A stretch of DNA of 64,000 bases from Actinopolymorpha rutila (GTDB lineage: Bacteria; Actinomycetota; Actinomycetes; Propionibacteriales; Actinopolymorphaceae): the NCBI RefSeq assembly GCF_013407855.1, contig NZ_JACBZH010000001.1, positions 1,426,001 through 1,490,000 of the forward strand, in the 5' to 3' direction. How positions within the stretch are numbered: position 1 is the stretch's first letter; every line of letters begins with the position of its first letter. Of this stretch, positions 16,526 to 25,937 are shown piece after piece. The position numbers and the translations under genes are program-made. The notes beneath the pieces were generated by a model that was given only the letters and a program-made list of their open reading frames with translations, was not told the DNA's origin and did no database searches.

Positions 16526-17065
16526 GACGGCGCTTTCGCCCGGCCCTGCACCGGCCACCGCTGACTGTGATGTGTCACGACGATCGCCCCAAGCACTGCG
16601 GTCTCGAGAGCCTCGGGGTGACACCTGGGTCGGGCCACGGATTTCCGGCACTTTGACAGCGACATCGCGTAACGGTCGTCATTACCAGCCGAAATACGGC
16701 CGCATCCAGTGGTCGGGTGCCAGATAGTTTCAGTCCACTCATTCGCGGTCCGATTACGCATCTGCAACCCCCTTTGATGCAACTCTCCGACCACTCAGCA
16801 ACCTTACCGATCCTCCGAGCCATTCGAAAAATACCCATCCCATTCGCTCGCCAGGTGAGGACTCCCTACGTGTTCACAGTCGGCCTCAGGCCGCCACGGG
16901 CCCCGCCTGGTGCCGGGCCGGAGTTTTAGCCACCTCGTTTGGCTACGTGACTTCCCATCGGCCTGCCAGGCCCCTGAGCCCAAGACATCTCATCCGCGGA
17001 GAAGGGGGCCCCCACCGTCCTCGTGGCTGACACTGAATCTTGACCTGTGACAAGGGGGCGGATGG
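16526..17065. other. 540-base intergenic stretch without a recognisable gene
   Basis: Lies between the divergent aldehyde dehydrogenase and lipoprotein genes and must carry both promoters. Composition falls to moderate GC with several AT-rich patches around 16660-16860. Open frames in it are short and have no ribosome sites or domain resemblance. I see no convincing RNA gene or repeat. Confidence 0.5.
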
Positions 17066-17635
17066 ATGGTCTTGCAACAGGATGGTGCCAGTCGTCCGGT
17101 TTTCGGAGTCGGCCGGTGGATTGGGCCGAGACGAAGTGGGCGGTGGCAGAGGATTCCGGTCGCTGCAGTCGCTCTCGTCCTTCTTGTGGCACCGACCAGC
17201 TGCGTCGGTGACTCCGGAGCCGGAACCCAGCTACATCCGGAGAGCTCGGCGGCGCCTGGAGTGAAGGCAGCCACGCCAACCGGGAAAGCTGCCGTCTGCG
17301 CGCGCGCCTTGGCCGTGCAAAACTCGGTCGGCGTGCTGACGGCGCAGGATTACACCAAGGTCCGAAATTCCCAGCAGAACATCGCCCAGGTTCAGAAGAA
17401 CCTGCAGTCGCTGCAGGCCGTCGCCCCGCCGGAATGGAAGGAGCAAATCGCCGCGCTCTCCCGCGCAGTCTCCCAGCTCGGCAAGGCCATCGAGAACCTG
17501 CAGGGACAGGCCACCACGGCAAAGGCCTGGCAGGCGCTCGGGTCGGCTGCCGAGGGCGTGGGAAAGAGCACGGACAACCTGCGCCAGAGCCTCTCATCGA
17601 CCTGCCCCGACCTGCGGGAGGGTCTCGCTCACTAA
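17066..17635 (+). CDS. Putative lipoprotein with coiled-coil domain
   Basis: A 189-residue protein. A basic N-terminus (RWIGPRRSGRWQR) precedes a hydrophobic segment (PVAAVALVLLVAP) ending in the lipobox-like TSC at about residue 46, so signal peptidase II processing and anchoring outside the membrane are likely. The mature part has Q/K/N-rich heptads (about residues 100-175: QQNIAQVQKNLQSLQAV and ISQLGKAIENL-like) typical of small helical lipoproteins, and two further cysteines that may pair. Function unknown. ATG at 17066 follows GGGGGCGG. Confidence 0.7.
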   Translation: MVLQQDGASRPVFGVGRWIGPRRSGRWQRIPVAAVALVLLVAPTSCVGDSGAGTQLHPESSAAPGVKAATPTGKAAVCARALAVQNSVGVLTAQDYTKVRNSQQNIAQVQKNLQSLQAVAPPEWKEQIAALSRAVSQLGKAIENLQGQATTAKAWQALGSAAEGVGKSTDNLRQSLSSTCPDLREGLAH

Positions 17636-17839
17636 CCTGGTGGTCGATGAACGGACCGCCGACGGCTACTGGCTGGGCGACAGGTGGCTGGTGTTGCGAG
17701 CCGAAGTCCCACAGGTACCACTGCGCCTGCGGCAATCAGGGACGCGGTGATCTTGCAGGTCTGGGACCTGTGTGGATCTGATGTCGTAGATCTGCGCGAG
17801 CGCTCACAGCTGGCCGAAAACGTAGGGACACGGGGCTCT

Positions 17840-18490
17840 CTATCGACGTCCGTTCGAAGCCTGCTCAGCGGCTGCCGCTGATGCGGCAACTCGTTCGTAG
17901 ATTTCCCGACGCCGTGCCTCATCGGGGACCGCCCGCCAGGTCTCGCCAGTCTTGTCATCGGTGTAGATGCGGTCCATGTCGCCTCGTCCACCGATTGACC
18001 CGTCGATGAGCTCACGCACGATGTCGGCGTGTCCGGCGTGGTGACCTGTCTCCAAGATGGTGTGTACGAGGGCTTGCCGCAAGGTGAGTTTCTCCCCGCT
18101 GTGGGGGACGGCGCCGATGTCGTCCAGGCTGAGTTCGGTGATCGTCTGGTCAGCGTGCGCGCAGGATCGGCGGTACAGGTCGACGATGTACTCGGTAGAT
18201 TCGCCTGGAACGGCGTACATGTCTGCGCCGTCCAGGCCGCTGCCGCCTTCCCACCATGGCATCCGGATACCGGATTGCGACGCTGGCCTACCGAAGGTCT
18301 CTCCGAGATAGTTGGTCTCGCTGCCCATGACGTGCTTGACCAGGCCCAACAGGTTCGTGCCCGAGCTGGTCATCGGCCGGCGAATGTCAGCATCGCTGAG
18401 TCCGTCGAGTTTCCACAGCAGGATGTCGCGGACACCGCGCAGGCGCGCGTGTAGATACTCCTTCTCATCCACTGGGCGGGAACTAGTCAT
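17840..18490 (-). CDS. DinB-family (DUF664) protein
   Basis: A 216-residue four-helix-bundle protein of the DinB/YfiT group. The family's metal-binding histidines are visible at HVMGSE (about residue 60) and ETGHHAGHADIVRELIDG (about 155). The start ATG at 18490 follows GGAGGAGATCGAGG. In mycothiol-producing actinobacteria related proteins act as thiol-dependent transferases, but this branch is largely uncharacterised. It stands alone between lipoprotein and kinase genes. Confidence 0.88.
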   Translation of the reverse strand: MTSSRPVDEKEYLHARLRGVRDILLWKLDGLSDADIRRPMTSSGTNLLGLVKHVMGSETNYLGETFGRPASQSGIRMPWWEGGSGLDGADMYAVPGESTEYIVDLYRRSCAHADQTITELSLDDIGAVPHSGEKLTLRQALVHTILETGHHAGHADIVRELIDGSIGGRGDMDRIYTDDKTGETWRAVPDEARRREIYERVAASAAAAEQASNGRR

Positions 18491-18783
18491 CCTCGATCTC
18501 CTCCTACGGCGGGTACTGGGCTGAGTCGCGCGACATGATACGGAGGAGTCAAGACAGCCTGTGTCCTGCTTTCGCAAGGGGTCGGCTCTGAGCTCGGCGT
18601 GCCCTCTGCGCACCCCAAGCCAGGGATGATCTTGGTCCGTAGCGGTGATCCACGGTCAAGACACGTGCTGTCAGACGCGGCGGGGATCCACACTCGACGG
18701 AGCTCAGCCGGCGAGTGGCCTTTGCAAGACACCCCATGCCGCTGGAGGTCAAGCTCCCGGCCGGTGGCGAAGAAGAGAGTCGG

Positions 18784-19569
18784 TCAGCCGGATAGGAGGC
18801 TTGTGCGTCGTGCAGTGAGCCAGGCTGCTTCCTCGTCCAACTCTGCGAGGTCGCCTCGGGCGAGGAAGTCCTGGAAGGGGGCGATGCCTGCGGCGCCGAG
18901 TGTGGCGACTCGGTGGCGTTCGGTGGCCTGGAGGTCGACGAGTGCGTCGAGAACTGCCTCCCGTTCCGCGCCGTAGGCATCACACAGTGCGGCGAACCGG
19001 CGCCGGTGGTCTGGTTCGGTTGTGAAGCCGCAGGACCGCCAGCCGTCCTCGCCTCGGTAGAACGGGACCGCGTACCACGCCGTTTGGGCGAGGTCCCACA
19101 GCGGCGGGGCGGGTTCGGCGAAGTCCCAGTCGATCAGCCCGACGAGCCGGTCCCCATCCCAGATCGTGTTCCACATTCCCATGTCGCCATGGCGGATGCT
19201 GCCACCCGGCAGGGGAGACCCTGCTGGGCTGGTACGCCAGACCGCGTCCGGAGGCGGGTCGAACTTCTGGACTGCATCGGTCAGTTCCCGCAGCATCCGG
19301 CCAAGGGTGTGCAACCCCTCCTCGCAACGCAGCACGTGCGGCCAGGGGCGCATCGCCGGCGTGCCCTCGATGTAGGTCAAGACCTCACGATCGTGCTCGT
19401 CGATGCCAAGCACCCGAGGCGAGTAAGGGAAGCCGACCCGCTCCAGGTGATCGAGTAACGAGTGGATAGCGGGCGTCCATGGACCGGTCGTGCGACGCAC
19501 GGTTTGCCCGACACGCACGACGGTGTTGACCACGCCACCGGTGAGCTTCTCCTCAGAGCTGTCAGCCAT
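18784..19569 (-). CDS. APH-fold phosphotransferase
   Basis: A 261-residue aminoglycoside-phosphotransferase-fold protein. The catalytic loop is HGDMGMWNT and the metal-binding segment GLIDWDFA. The N-lobe begins with GGVVNTVVRVGQTVRR and VLTYIEG marks the hinge, so the protein is complete though short. Start Met at 19569; an upstream Met at 19605 is less likely. Substrate unknown; such stand-alone kinases rarely confer aminoglycoside resistance. Confidence 0.85.
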   Translation of the reverse strand: MADSSEEKLTGGVVNTVVRVGQTVRRTTGPWTPAIHSLLDHLERVGFPYSPRVLGIDEHDREVLTYIEGTPAMRPWPHVLRCEEGLHTLGRMLRELTDAVQKFDPPPDAVWRTSPAGSPLPGGSIRHGDMGMWNTIWDGDRLVGLIDWDFAEPAPPLWDLAQTAWYAVPFYRGEDGWRSCGFTTEPDHRRRFAALCDAYGAEREAVLDALVDLQATERHRVATLGAAGIAPFQDFLARGDLAELDEEAAWLTARRTSLLSG

Positions 19570-19723
19570 GTCGGTCACCTTGCCCGGCGAACCGATGAGC
19601 CGCAACGACTATTGATCTCCCGAGATCAACCTCGGCACCGGAATGTGCGCGGGCTCCCTTTGGGTGAGGCGAAAGACCAGAGTCCCGCCCGTCCAGGGTC
19701 AGGCCCGTCCATAGACTGCGGAC

Positions 19724-20401
19724 GTGGCTCTGCAACTGATCGGCGCCGGTTTGCCCCGTACCGGAACTGCCTCTCTTCGTGAGGCTCTGCGGTATCTACT
19801 TGGTGCGCCCGTCTACCACATGAGCGAGGCCTTCGCGCACCCTGAGCACGCCCGCACTTGGGTGGACGCCATCGAAGGAGACCCGCCGGAGTGGGGGGAC
19901 TTCCTGGCCGGCTACGCCGCAGGGGTGGATGCGCCGTTCTCGAACTGCTGGCGCGACCTGGCCGCGGCATACCCGGACGCCCCTGTGTTGCTGTCGCACC
20001 GCTGCGATCCCAAGGTGTGGTACCGCAGCATGGCGGCAACCGTTCTTCCCCGTACGCGCGAGTTGCTCGCGAAGGACGACGGCGACCCGATGGTGCCTCT
20101 GTTCCAGGTCATTTTCCGCGAGGTGTTCACCGATATCGATGACCCGGACGAGGCCATGGCCGGCTATGAGCGGTGGCTGGGCGAGGTCCGTGCGGAAGTC
20201 GACCCCAAGCGGCTGATCGAGTGGCAACCGGGTGACGGCTGGGATCCGATCTGCCGTGCCTTGGGCATCTCCGTTCCTGACCGGCCCTTCCCCCATGAGA
20301 ACAGCACCGCGGACTATGTGGCGCGCAAGGCGATGCGCGCTCGCAAGGATCAGGTACGGGTCGCGTCAGTTCGATCGTCAAACCAGGGCGCGCCCGAGTA
20401 G
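19724..20401 (+). CDS. Sulfotransferase-like protein
   Basis: A 225-residue P-loop protein with GTG start. The N-terminal strand and loop LIGAGLPRTGTASL (residues 5-18) is the 5'-phosphosulphate-binding loop of the Sulfotransfer_4 group, followed by the YHMSE segment and SHRCDPKVWYRSM for the 3'-phosphate site. PAPS-dependent sulphation of a small molecule is the expected activity. The last 20 residues look unstructured. No obvious acceptor biosynthesis gene is nearby. Confidence 0.85.
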   Translation: MALQLIGAGLPRTGTASLREALRYLLGAPVYHMSEAFAHPEHARTWVDAIEGDPPEWGDFLAGYAAGVDAPFSNCWRDLAAAYPDAPVLLSHRCDPKVWYRSMAATVLPRTRELLAKDDGDPMVPLFQVIFREVFTDIDDPDEAMAGYERWLGEVRAEVDPKRLIEWQPGDGWDPICRALGISVPDRPFPHENSTADYVARKAMRARKDQVRVASVRSSNQGAPE

Positions 20402-20576
20402 GACGCCCTGTCACGCGGCCCGTGTCGAGGTCGATCTTCGCCCGGATCACCTCTTCAACGGTGGACGCCCCGCGCACGAAAGCCCACCACAACCATGCTG
20501 GACGGACGACCTGACCGTCTGCCGTGCAGGCGAAAGGTGATGACACGCCGGAGCCGGTGACCTGTACAGTTTTTCG

Positions 20577-21086
20577 GTGCGCGCAGTGCTGTTGGGCGGA
20601 GCTCCCGGTATCGGCAAGTCCACGGTGGCCCGAAGCCTCCTGAACCTTGCCCAAGCTGGGCCGGAGCTCCTCCAGTGGGTGGATGTGGACAGCCTGTGGC
20701 TCCACCAGCCCTGGCGAGTCGATGAGCGGATGAAAACCCTGGTGCAGGAAAACCTGCGCTCCGTAGCGGATCACGCCGCTCATGCCGGCGTCGATGTCCT
20801 GGTGGTTACCTGGGTCTTCCAATCCGTAGAGATGCAACGCCTCGTCTCCACGCTGCTTCCTCCTGAGTCCAAGGCAACATCGGTTCAGCTGCACGCGGGG
20901 CGCGAAGTGTGGGCCCGTCGCTTCGAGGCGGATCCGGAACGGCCGAGCGTGAACGACTTCTACCGGAGCCGATACGCATCCGCCCAGGGGACCCCGGCCG
21001 ACCACGTAGTGGAGACCGATGGGCTGACCCCCATGGAGGTCGCGCGCCGGGTCGCTGTCGTCGCCAACCTGAGCGGCAACATCTAG
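20577..21086 (+). CDS. Small P-loop kinase-like ATPase
   Basis: A 169-residue AAA/zeta-toxin-like kinase fold starting with GTG. Walker A is GGAPGIGKST (residues 7-16). The protein then has WVDVDSLW, a probable Walker B/acceptor strand DVLVVTWVF, and a lid region HAGREVWARRFEADPERPS rich in arginines. Such proteins resemble shikimate/gluconate or chloramphenicol kinases; the substrate is unknown. Confidence 0.78.
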   Translation: MRAVLLGGAPGIGKSTVARSLLNLAQAGPELLQWVDVDSLWLHQPWRVDERMKTLVQENLRSVADHAAHAGVDVLVVTWVFQSVEMQRLVSTLLPPESKATSVQLHAGREVWARRFEADPERPSVNDFYRSRYASAQGTPADHVVETDGLTPMEVARRVAVVANLSGNI

Positions 21087-21387
21087 GCCGGTACACCGAG
21101 TTCCCAGCGCGCGGCGATGCCGAACAGCGGTGACATCAGAGCGCCGACCTCCCGAACGTGATCGAAGCGGAAGTGCGCTGACCGCGCCGTGGTGGGCTCA
21201 GTGCACTGCCTTCGCGCCGCTCCCGCAGCCGGGGTCCAGGATCCGGAGGCCTCGCAAGTACGGCGGCAGACGTGACCGGTTCGATGTCGCGCCGCGGGCC
21301 CACGCTGCGGCTGATCGGGCTGCGCATACGTCGAGGCCGTGTCACGCTGGTCCGCGTTTGCCGGAGACCGGGGATGGTGGGACGACG
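21087..21387. other. 301-base stretch upstream of the ABC exporter
   Basis: An open frame runs in phase with the exporter from 21130, but its first 86 codons are arginine/proline-rich with no domain likeness and no ribosome site, so it is treated as untranslated upstream sequence holding the exporter promoter. No hairpin or repeat stands out. Confidence 0.45.
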
Positions 21388-23361
21388 ATGCGGCTCAACG
21401 AGTACGCGGACAGCCTGCGCGCTCTCCGCCGGAGTCTGGGACTGTGTTGGCGGGCGGCCCCGAGAGAACTGGTGCAGCTGACCCTGCTGAGCGCTGGTAT
21501 GGGCGCGGGTCCTGCGTTCACGTTGTTCCTGGGCAAGGTCGTCATCGACCAGACCGCGCGGATCGCGGAGAGCCGATCCGAGTCCGGCACTCTCCATCAC
21601 GTGTTGGCGAATCCGGTCCTGTTGTGGGCCGTCGTGGGATTCCTCGTCGCGCACGTCGTCCTCGACACCGTGGAGACGATCCAGGGTTTCCAGGTCGGCG
21701 CGTTCCGCGACAAGCTGGAGGGCAGCACCACCTACCTGATGTACGACAAGGTGGCGGGCTTCGAGGACATCGCGTTGTTCGAGGACCCCGAACGACTGAA
21801 CATCCTCCAGCTCGCCGAGCAGAGCATCCCGAGGATCCATCAGCTGGCGACCACGGTGTCCAACCTGATGATCGGTGTCTTCGTCCTGGTTCCGGTCGTC
21901 GGGCTGTCGTTCTCGTTGGCGTGGTGGGTGCCGATCGTCATCTTCGCGACCGCTATGCCCTCGGTTCTGGTCCAGTTGGGCTTCGAGCGACGAGCCTGGA
22001 ACGTCGAGGAGACCCTCGCCGGCACCACCCGGTCGATGCGGATCCGCGGTCAGGTCCTCACCTCGCCGGAGTACGCGAAAGAGATACGCCTGTTCCGCCT
22101 GCAGCCGCTGCTACTGGCCGGCTGGCGCACGCTGTTCCACGACACGTTCGACCACATGCAGCGGGTCCGCCGCCAGGGTGCGGTCCGGGTACTGGCGTGG
22201 TCGCTGGTCAGTGGACCAGGCGTCGGGATTCCGTACGCGTTCGTGGTGCTGCTGGCGGCCAGCGGCCAGTTCAGCCTCGGCGACCTGGCGTTGTACGCGG
22301 GAATCGTGTTCGAGGTTCGGCGCAGCCTCTTCATCCTCGCGGGCAACGGATCCAGCCTGCACGAGATCGCGCTGGCCTCCCGGGCGGCGTTCCGGCTCCT
22401 CGACCTGGAGCCGACCCTCGTCTCACGCACCCCCGCGCTCCCCACCTCAGCGGTGGTATCCGATGCCGGGAAGGGCCTGGTCGTCGGTGGCGTCACGTTC
22501 GCCTACCCCGGCTCGGAACGACCAGTCCTGCAGCAGGTCGACCTGGAGGTTCGCCCCGGCGAGATGCTGGTCGTCGTCGGTGAGAACGGAGCGGGAAAGA
22601 CGACCCTCGCCAAGCTCCTGTGCCGGTTGTACGACCCGCAGGAGGGCACGATCACCTGGAACGGACACGGCATTCGTTCGGTGGACCTGAACGAATGGCG
22701 CGACCGAATCGGCGTGGTCAACCAGGACTACGCCCGCTTCCCCGCGACCATGCGGGAGAACATCGGGTACGGACAGCTGTCCGGCCTCGACGACGATGAG
22801 CGTGTCCGCGCCGCAGCCGGCAAGGCCGGCCTCCTGCCCGCGGTCGCCAAACTGCCGCGTGACCTCGACACGACCCTCAGCAAGCAACTCGACCATGGCA
22901 TCGAGCCCTCGGGTGGACAGTGGCAGCGGATCGCCATCGCGCGGGCCCTGATGCGGGATGATGCAACGGAAATTCTCATCTTCGACGAACCAACCGCGGC
23001 CCTGGACGCGCTGGCAGAGCACGACATCCTCGGCATCCTGCGTTCGATGGCCAAGGGCAAGGCGACGATCGTCATCAGCCACCGGCTCGCGCTGGCTCGC
23101 GACGCCACCCAGATCCTCGTCATGGAGCACGGCCGCGTCATCGAGCGCGGCACCCACCCTGAGCTGATGGCAAAATCCGGCGTCTACCACGACATGTTCA
23201 CTCGCCAGGCCAGCAGCTACGTGGGTCTGGACTCGCTGCCCGCGACAGAGGGCGCCCTGACGGATCCGCGTCGGCGGCGCCTTGATCGTTCGTCTGCCTC
23301 GTTGTCCGACGAAAGCTCCTGTCCGGACTGCCGCGTCAGGGAGCGCGAGCCAGGTGTCTGA
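21388..23361 (+). CDS. ABC exporter, fused permease and ATPase
   Basis: A 657-residue half-transporter. About six membrane segments lie in residues 30-330 (for instance ANPVLLWAVVGFLVAHVVL and WWVPIVIFATAMPSVLV), then a nucleotide-binding domain with Walker A GENGAGKTT (about 398), signature EPSGGQWQR (about 506; the usual LSGGQ leader is PSGGQ), Walker B LIFDEPTAALD (about 531) and the H-loop VISHRLA. It should dimerise and export a lipid, peptide or drug. The C-terminal 45 residues are Arg/Ser/Asp-rich with a CPDC pair, an unusual tail. The Met at 21388 fits the family length. Confidence 0.9.
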   Translation: MRLNEYADSLRALRRSLGLCWRAAPRELVQLTLLSAGMGAGPAFTLFLGKVVIDQTARIAESRSESGTLHHVLANPVLLWAVVGFLVAHVVLDTVETIQGFQVGAFRDKLEGSTTYLMYDKVAGFEDIALFEDPERLNILQLAEQSIPRIHQLATTVSNLMIGVFVLVPVVGLSFSLAWWVPIVIFATAMPSVLVQLGFERRAWNVEETLAGTTRSMRIRGQVLTSPEYAKEIRLFRLQPLLLAGWRTLFHDTFDHMQRVRRQGAVRVLAWSLVSGPGVGIPYAFVVLLAASGQFSLGDLALYAGIVFEVRRSLFILAGNGSSLHEIALASRAAFRLLDLEPTLVSRTPALPTSAVVSDAGKGLVVGGVTFAYPGSERPVLQQVDLEVRPGEMLVVVGENGAGKTTLAKLLCRLYDPQEGTITWNGHGIRSVDLNEWRDRIGVVNQDYARFPATMRENIGYGQLSGLDDDERVRAAAGKAGLLPAVAKLPRDLDTTLSKQLDHGIEPSGGQWQRIAIARALMRDDATEILIFDEPTAALDALAEHDILGILRSMAKGKATIVISHRLALARDATQILVMEHGRVIERGTHPELMAKSGVYHDMFTRQASSYVGLDSLPATEGALTDPRRRRLDRSSASLSDESSCPDCRVREREPGV

Positions 23362-23489
23362 ATCCGGTCGTTGTCGGCCACCAACGTGGTAACCGCGTCG
23401 CGCCCGGAAGTACGGTGGCAAGGCTGGAAAGCGCCTTCCAAGGCTACGCCGAGCCGCACCGCACTCGCCGGAACACCGCTGGAGTCGTC

Positions 23490-24524
23490 ATGCGCACCCT
23501 CGTCCGGGCCACCGCGATCTTCGTCCTCGCCCTCGCCGCCGTCTGCGGGACGCCCGGCCGCGCACCCGTCCGACCCGCGGCTGCCGCCGGCCCGCCGGCC
23601 GCCGACGGACAACCATGCGCCGTGCGTGCCGGGGAGGGCAGCTACCCCAACCCGTTGAACGAATGCGCCGCGGCCGATCCGGGGATGGTGATCCGGGGAA
23701 GCACCTGGTACGCGTTCACCACCGGCATGAAGCTCTACAAGTCCAGCGACTTCGGGCACACCTGGAGCGACCTCGGCCGCTTCCTGCAGGTCCCGGCCGG
23801 CTACGTCGACGCCTGGGCTCCGGAGGTCTACCGGATCGGGAACACCTGGATCTGTTACTTCTCGATGCGGCCGGGCCCGGGCCAGTTCGCCAAGGTGTTC
23901 GTCGCGACGTCGGACCGGCTGGAGAGTGGCTGGCAACTACGCGAACAGCCGCTCGCCGAGGACCCGACCGTGAGCAAGATCGACGCCAGCATGTTCCGGG
24001 CGCCCGACGGCCGGCGCTATCTGCTCTACAAGGAGATCGGCAACCGGCGCATCATGATCGACCGGCTGTCCGCCGACGGGCTTACCGTCGCCGGCCAACC
24101 CACACCGATCCTGTCCAACACGCTGCCGTGGGAGGGCAACTCCGTCGAGGCGCCGAGCATGGTCTACCGGCGCCACGACCAGCACTACTACCTCTTCTAC
24201 AGCGGCAACCTCTATACGCCGACCGGCCACTACGGCGTCGGCGTCGCCCGCGCCACCTCGCCCACCGCGTCGTTCGACGCCGGCAAGCTACCCGAGCCGA
24301 TCCTGCGCGGGGACGCGGACTTCGCCTCGCCGGGCCACCAGTTCCCGACCCAGGCGACAGTCGACGGGCGGCGTACCGACGTGCTCTTCTACCACGCCTA
24401 CCCGCTGCGCGACCCGGCCGGAAACCCGCTCCCGAGCCCGGCGCCGCGAGCGCTGATGATGGACGTCCTCACCTGGGGAGCGGACGGCTGGCCGAGGGTG
24501 CACGACGGAACGCCCAGCCGGTAG
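23490..24524 (+). CDS. Secreted glycoside hydrolase, family 43-like
   Basis: A 344-residue exported five-bladed beta-propeller hydrolase. The signal peptide is residues 1-about 33 (TLVRATAIFVLALAAVCG). The GH43 catalytic triad is visible: base Asp63 in AADPGMV, pKa-modulating Asp165 in KIDASMF and acid Glu220 in SVEAPSM. Blade motifs such as YKSSDFGHTW and YYLFYSGN support the fold. Family members cleave arabinan or xylan side chains. The Met at 23490 was chosen because the 25 codons before it do not look like a signal peptide. Stands alone, with no sugar transporter beside it. Confidence 0.85.
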   Translation: MRTLVRATAIFVLALAAVCGTPGRAPVRPAAAAGPPAADGQPCAVRAGEGSYPNPLNECAAADPGMVIRGSTWYAFTTGMKLYKSSDFGHTWSDLGRFLQVPAGYVDAWAPEVYRIGNTWICYFSMRPGPGQFAKVFVATSDRLESGWQLREQPLAEDPTVSKIDASMFRAPDGRRYLLYKEIGNRRIMIDRLSADGLTVAGQPTPILSNTLPWEGNSVEAPSMVYRRHDQHYYLFYSGNLYTPTGHYGVGVARATSPTASFDAGKLPEPILRGDADFASPGHQFPTQATVDGRRTDVLFYHAYPLRDPAGNPLPSPAPRALMMDVLTWGADGWPRVHDGTPSR

Positions 24525-25079
24525 AGCAGCGCATCCGAACACTTACGGCTCTTATCCGAATCTCCCCGTACCTGCGCACTGAAATTCCCCACCCGTGTGG
24601 CCTAGCGGGAAGTGCCGTCGGCGACTTCGGAACCGGCACTTTCACCTCCGCCGATTTCCTCTCATTGTTTGTCGACGGAATGCCTATTCGTTTGGGTGAT
24701 GGTGACCGGTGCGTTTCGCGTGTTCACCTTTGCTTTCCTGCCCGTTGTTCTCCGCCTCGCCTGACAGATTTCGCCCGGCACAACCGCCTGCCCGAGGCGG
24801 ACGTTCGTACCATTTGCAACGGTTGTCCGCGGCCTGCGCCTTCTTGGGTATTCACGGGCCGAGTGGGACAGCATCAATGCACCAAAAGCCCCAGCCCGGG
24901 AACCTGGCCGGTGCAGAGTTCCGGCAGTTTTGCACCCGACCAGTTTGGGTATTCCTGAAAGGGAATCAAGCATATCTATCCGGAAATGACTTTGCGAATA
25001 CGGCTATTCCGATGAAGAACCTCGAAACGTACGTAGCCGCTCGGGCGCAACCGGCATGTCACACAGGGCGAGGGGCCGA
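24525..25079. other. 555-base AT-richer intergenic leader
   Basis: No credible gene. The composition is markedly less GC-rich than the flanks, with AT-rich patches near 24650-24700 and 24950-25020. This is the promoter and long 5' leader of the HTH-membrane-protein/glycosyltransferase operon. Open frames inside lack ribosome sites and sensible composition. I could not fold a known riboswitch class, though the length and position leave room for regulation by RNA structure. Confidence 0.5.
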
Positions 25080-25937
25080 GTGAACGCGGTGCTCACGGTC
25101 TACACGCCTGAGGAAGCCGCGGAGGTCCTCCGAGTCGCGCCGGGTTGGCTGGAGCAGCAGGCAGCAGCGCGCAGGGTCCCCTTCACCATGCTCGGCGGCT
25201 GCTACCGGTTCACCGACGATCACCTGGCACAGATCGTCCGCATTTTCGAGTCGGCGCCTGTCACCGCGTCGGGAGTCGCCTACGTGCAGGAGTCCCTTCC
25301 CGCTACCGGCGGCGCACGGGTCTATGCGGTCAACGTGGTCGAGCCGTTCGGCAGGTCCGTCCCCGAACCTCGCGCGCTGGCTGCAGTGGGGGGACCCGAG
25401 AAGACCAACGAGGATGCGGACGAAGGGGAGACCGCCGTCGCGACCGGCGTCGATGTCTCTGTCGATCCGATCTTCGTCGACTCGACCGGCCGCCGCGCCC
25501 GCAACGTCCGGCGTGCCGGCTACCTCGTGGCCGGCGTGTGCGCCGCGTGCACGGCCGTGCTGGGCGTCAGCCTCACCGGAGTCACCCCGATGGCTCCCAG
25601 CCGGGCGGCACCTCCCGCTGGGGCCTCCGTGGCCCCGTTCCCCTCCGCGTCGCTCGCGCGGATGCAAGGAATCCGTTCTGCAGCGAGGGATCGCACCTCA
25701 TCTGCCACTGAGCGCTCCGACCGGAGAAGGCAGTCAAGGAGCCGGCCCGTCCCCGAACCCTCAGGTCCCACACCAACCGCTTCCGGCTCTCCGGCCTCGG
25801 GACGGGGTTCCCGGTCAGACAGCAGGAAACGGCCTCCCAGCCGGTGGTCGGACAGCCCCGGGCCAGATGACGCCGCGTTCCCCTTCGGATCCCAAGACTT
25901 TGCCCCGCTGACGTACGACCAGCCGCGACGATCGTGA
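25080..25937 (+). CDS. Membrane-anchored excisionase-like HTH protein
   Basis: A 285-residue protein with GTG start behind GCGAGGGGCC. Residues 7-56 are a MerR/excisionase-type winged helix (YTPEEAAEVLRVAPGWLEQQ, then the RFTDDHLAQIV wing). Residues about 57-140 are a variable acidic linker. The basic RRARNVRR precedes one membrane span at about 147-168 (positive-inside, so the HTH is cytosolic), and residues about 170-285 are a Ser/Pro/Arg/Thr-rich outside tail. The gene overlaps the glycosyltransferase gene as GTGA. The layout resembles one-component membrane regulators such as CadC, but could equally be a membrane scaffold. The function is not established. Confidence 0.75.
   Translation: MNAVLTVYTPEEAAEVLRVAPGWLEQQAAARRVPFTMLGGCYRFTDDHLAQIVRIFESAPVTASGVAYVQESLPATGGARVYAVNVVEPFGRSVPEPRALAAVGGPEKTNEDADEGETAVATGVDVSVDPIFVDSTGRRARNVRRAGYLVAGVCAACTAVLGVSLTGVTPMAPSRAAPPAGASVAPFPSASLARMQGIRSAARDRTSSATERSDRRRQSRSRPVPEPSGPTPTASGSPASGRGSRSDSRKRPPSRWSDSPGPDDAAFPFGSQDFAPLTYDQPRRS

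Noticed and set aside
21130..21387. N-terminal extension of the ABC exporter
   Set aside because: Arg/Pro-rich, no family likeness and no ribosome site at the early start; Met at 21388 fits better.
24709..25083. 124-residue plus-strand frame in the leader of the HTH/synthase operon
   Set aside because: Mixed composition, cysteine and proline-rich, no ribosome site; overlaps the real GTG start.
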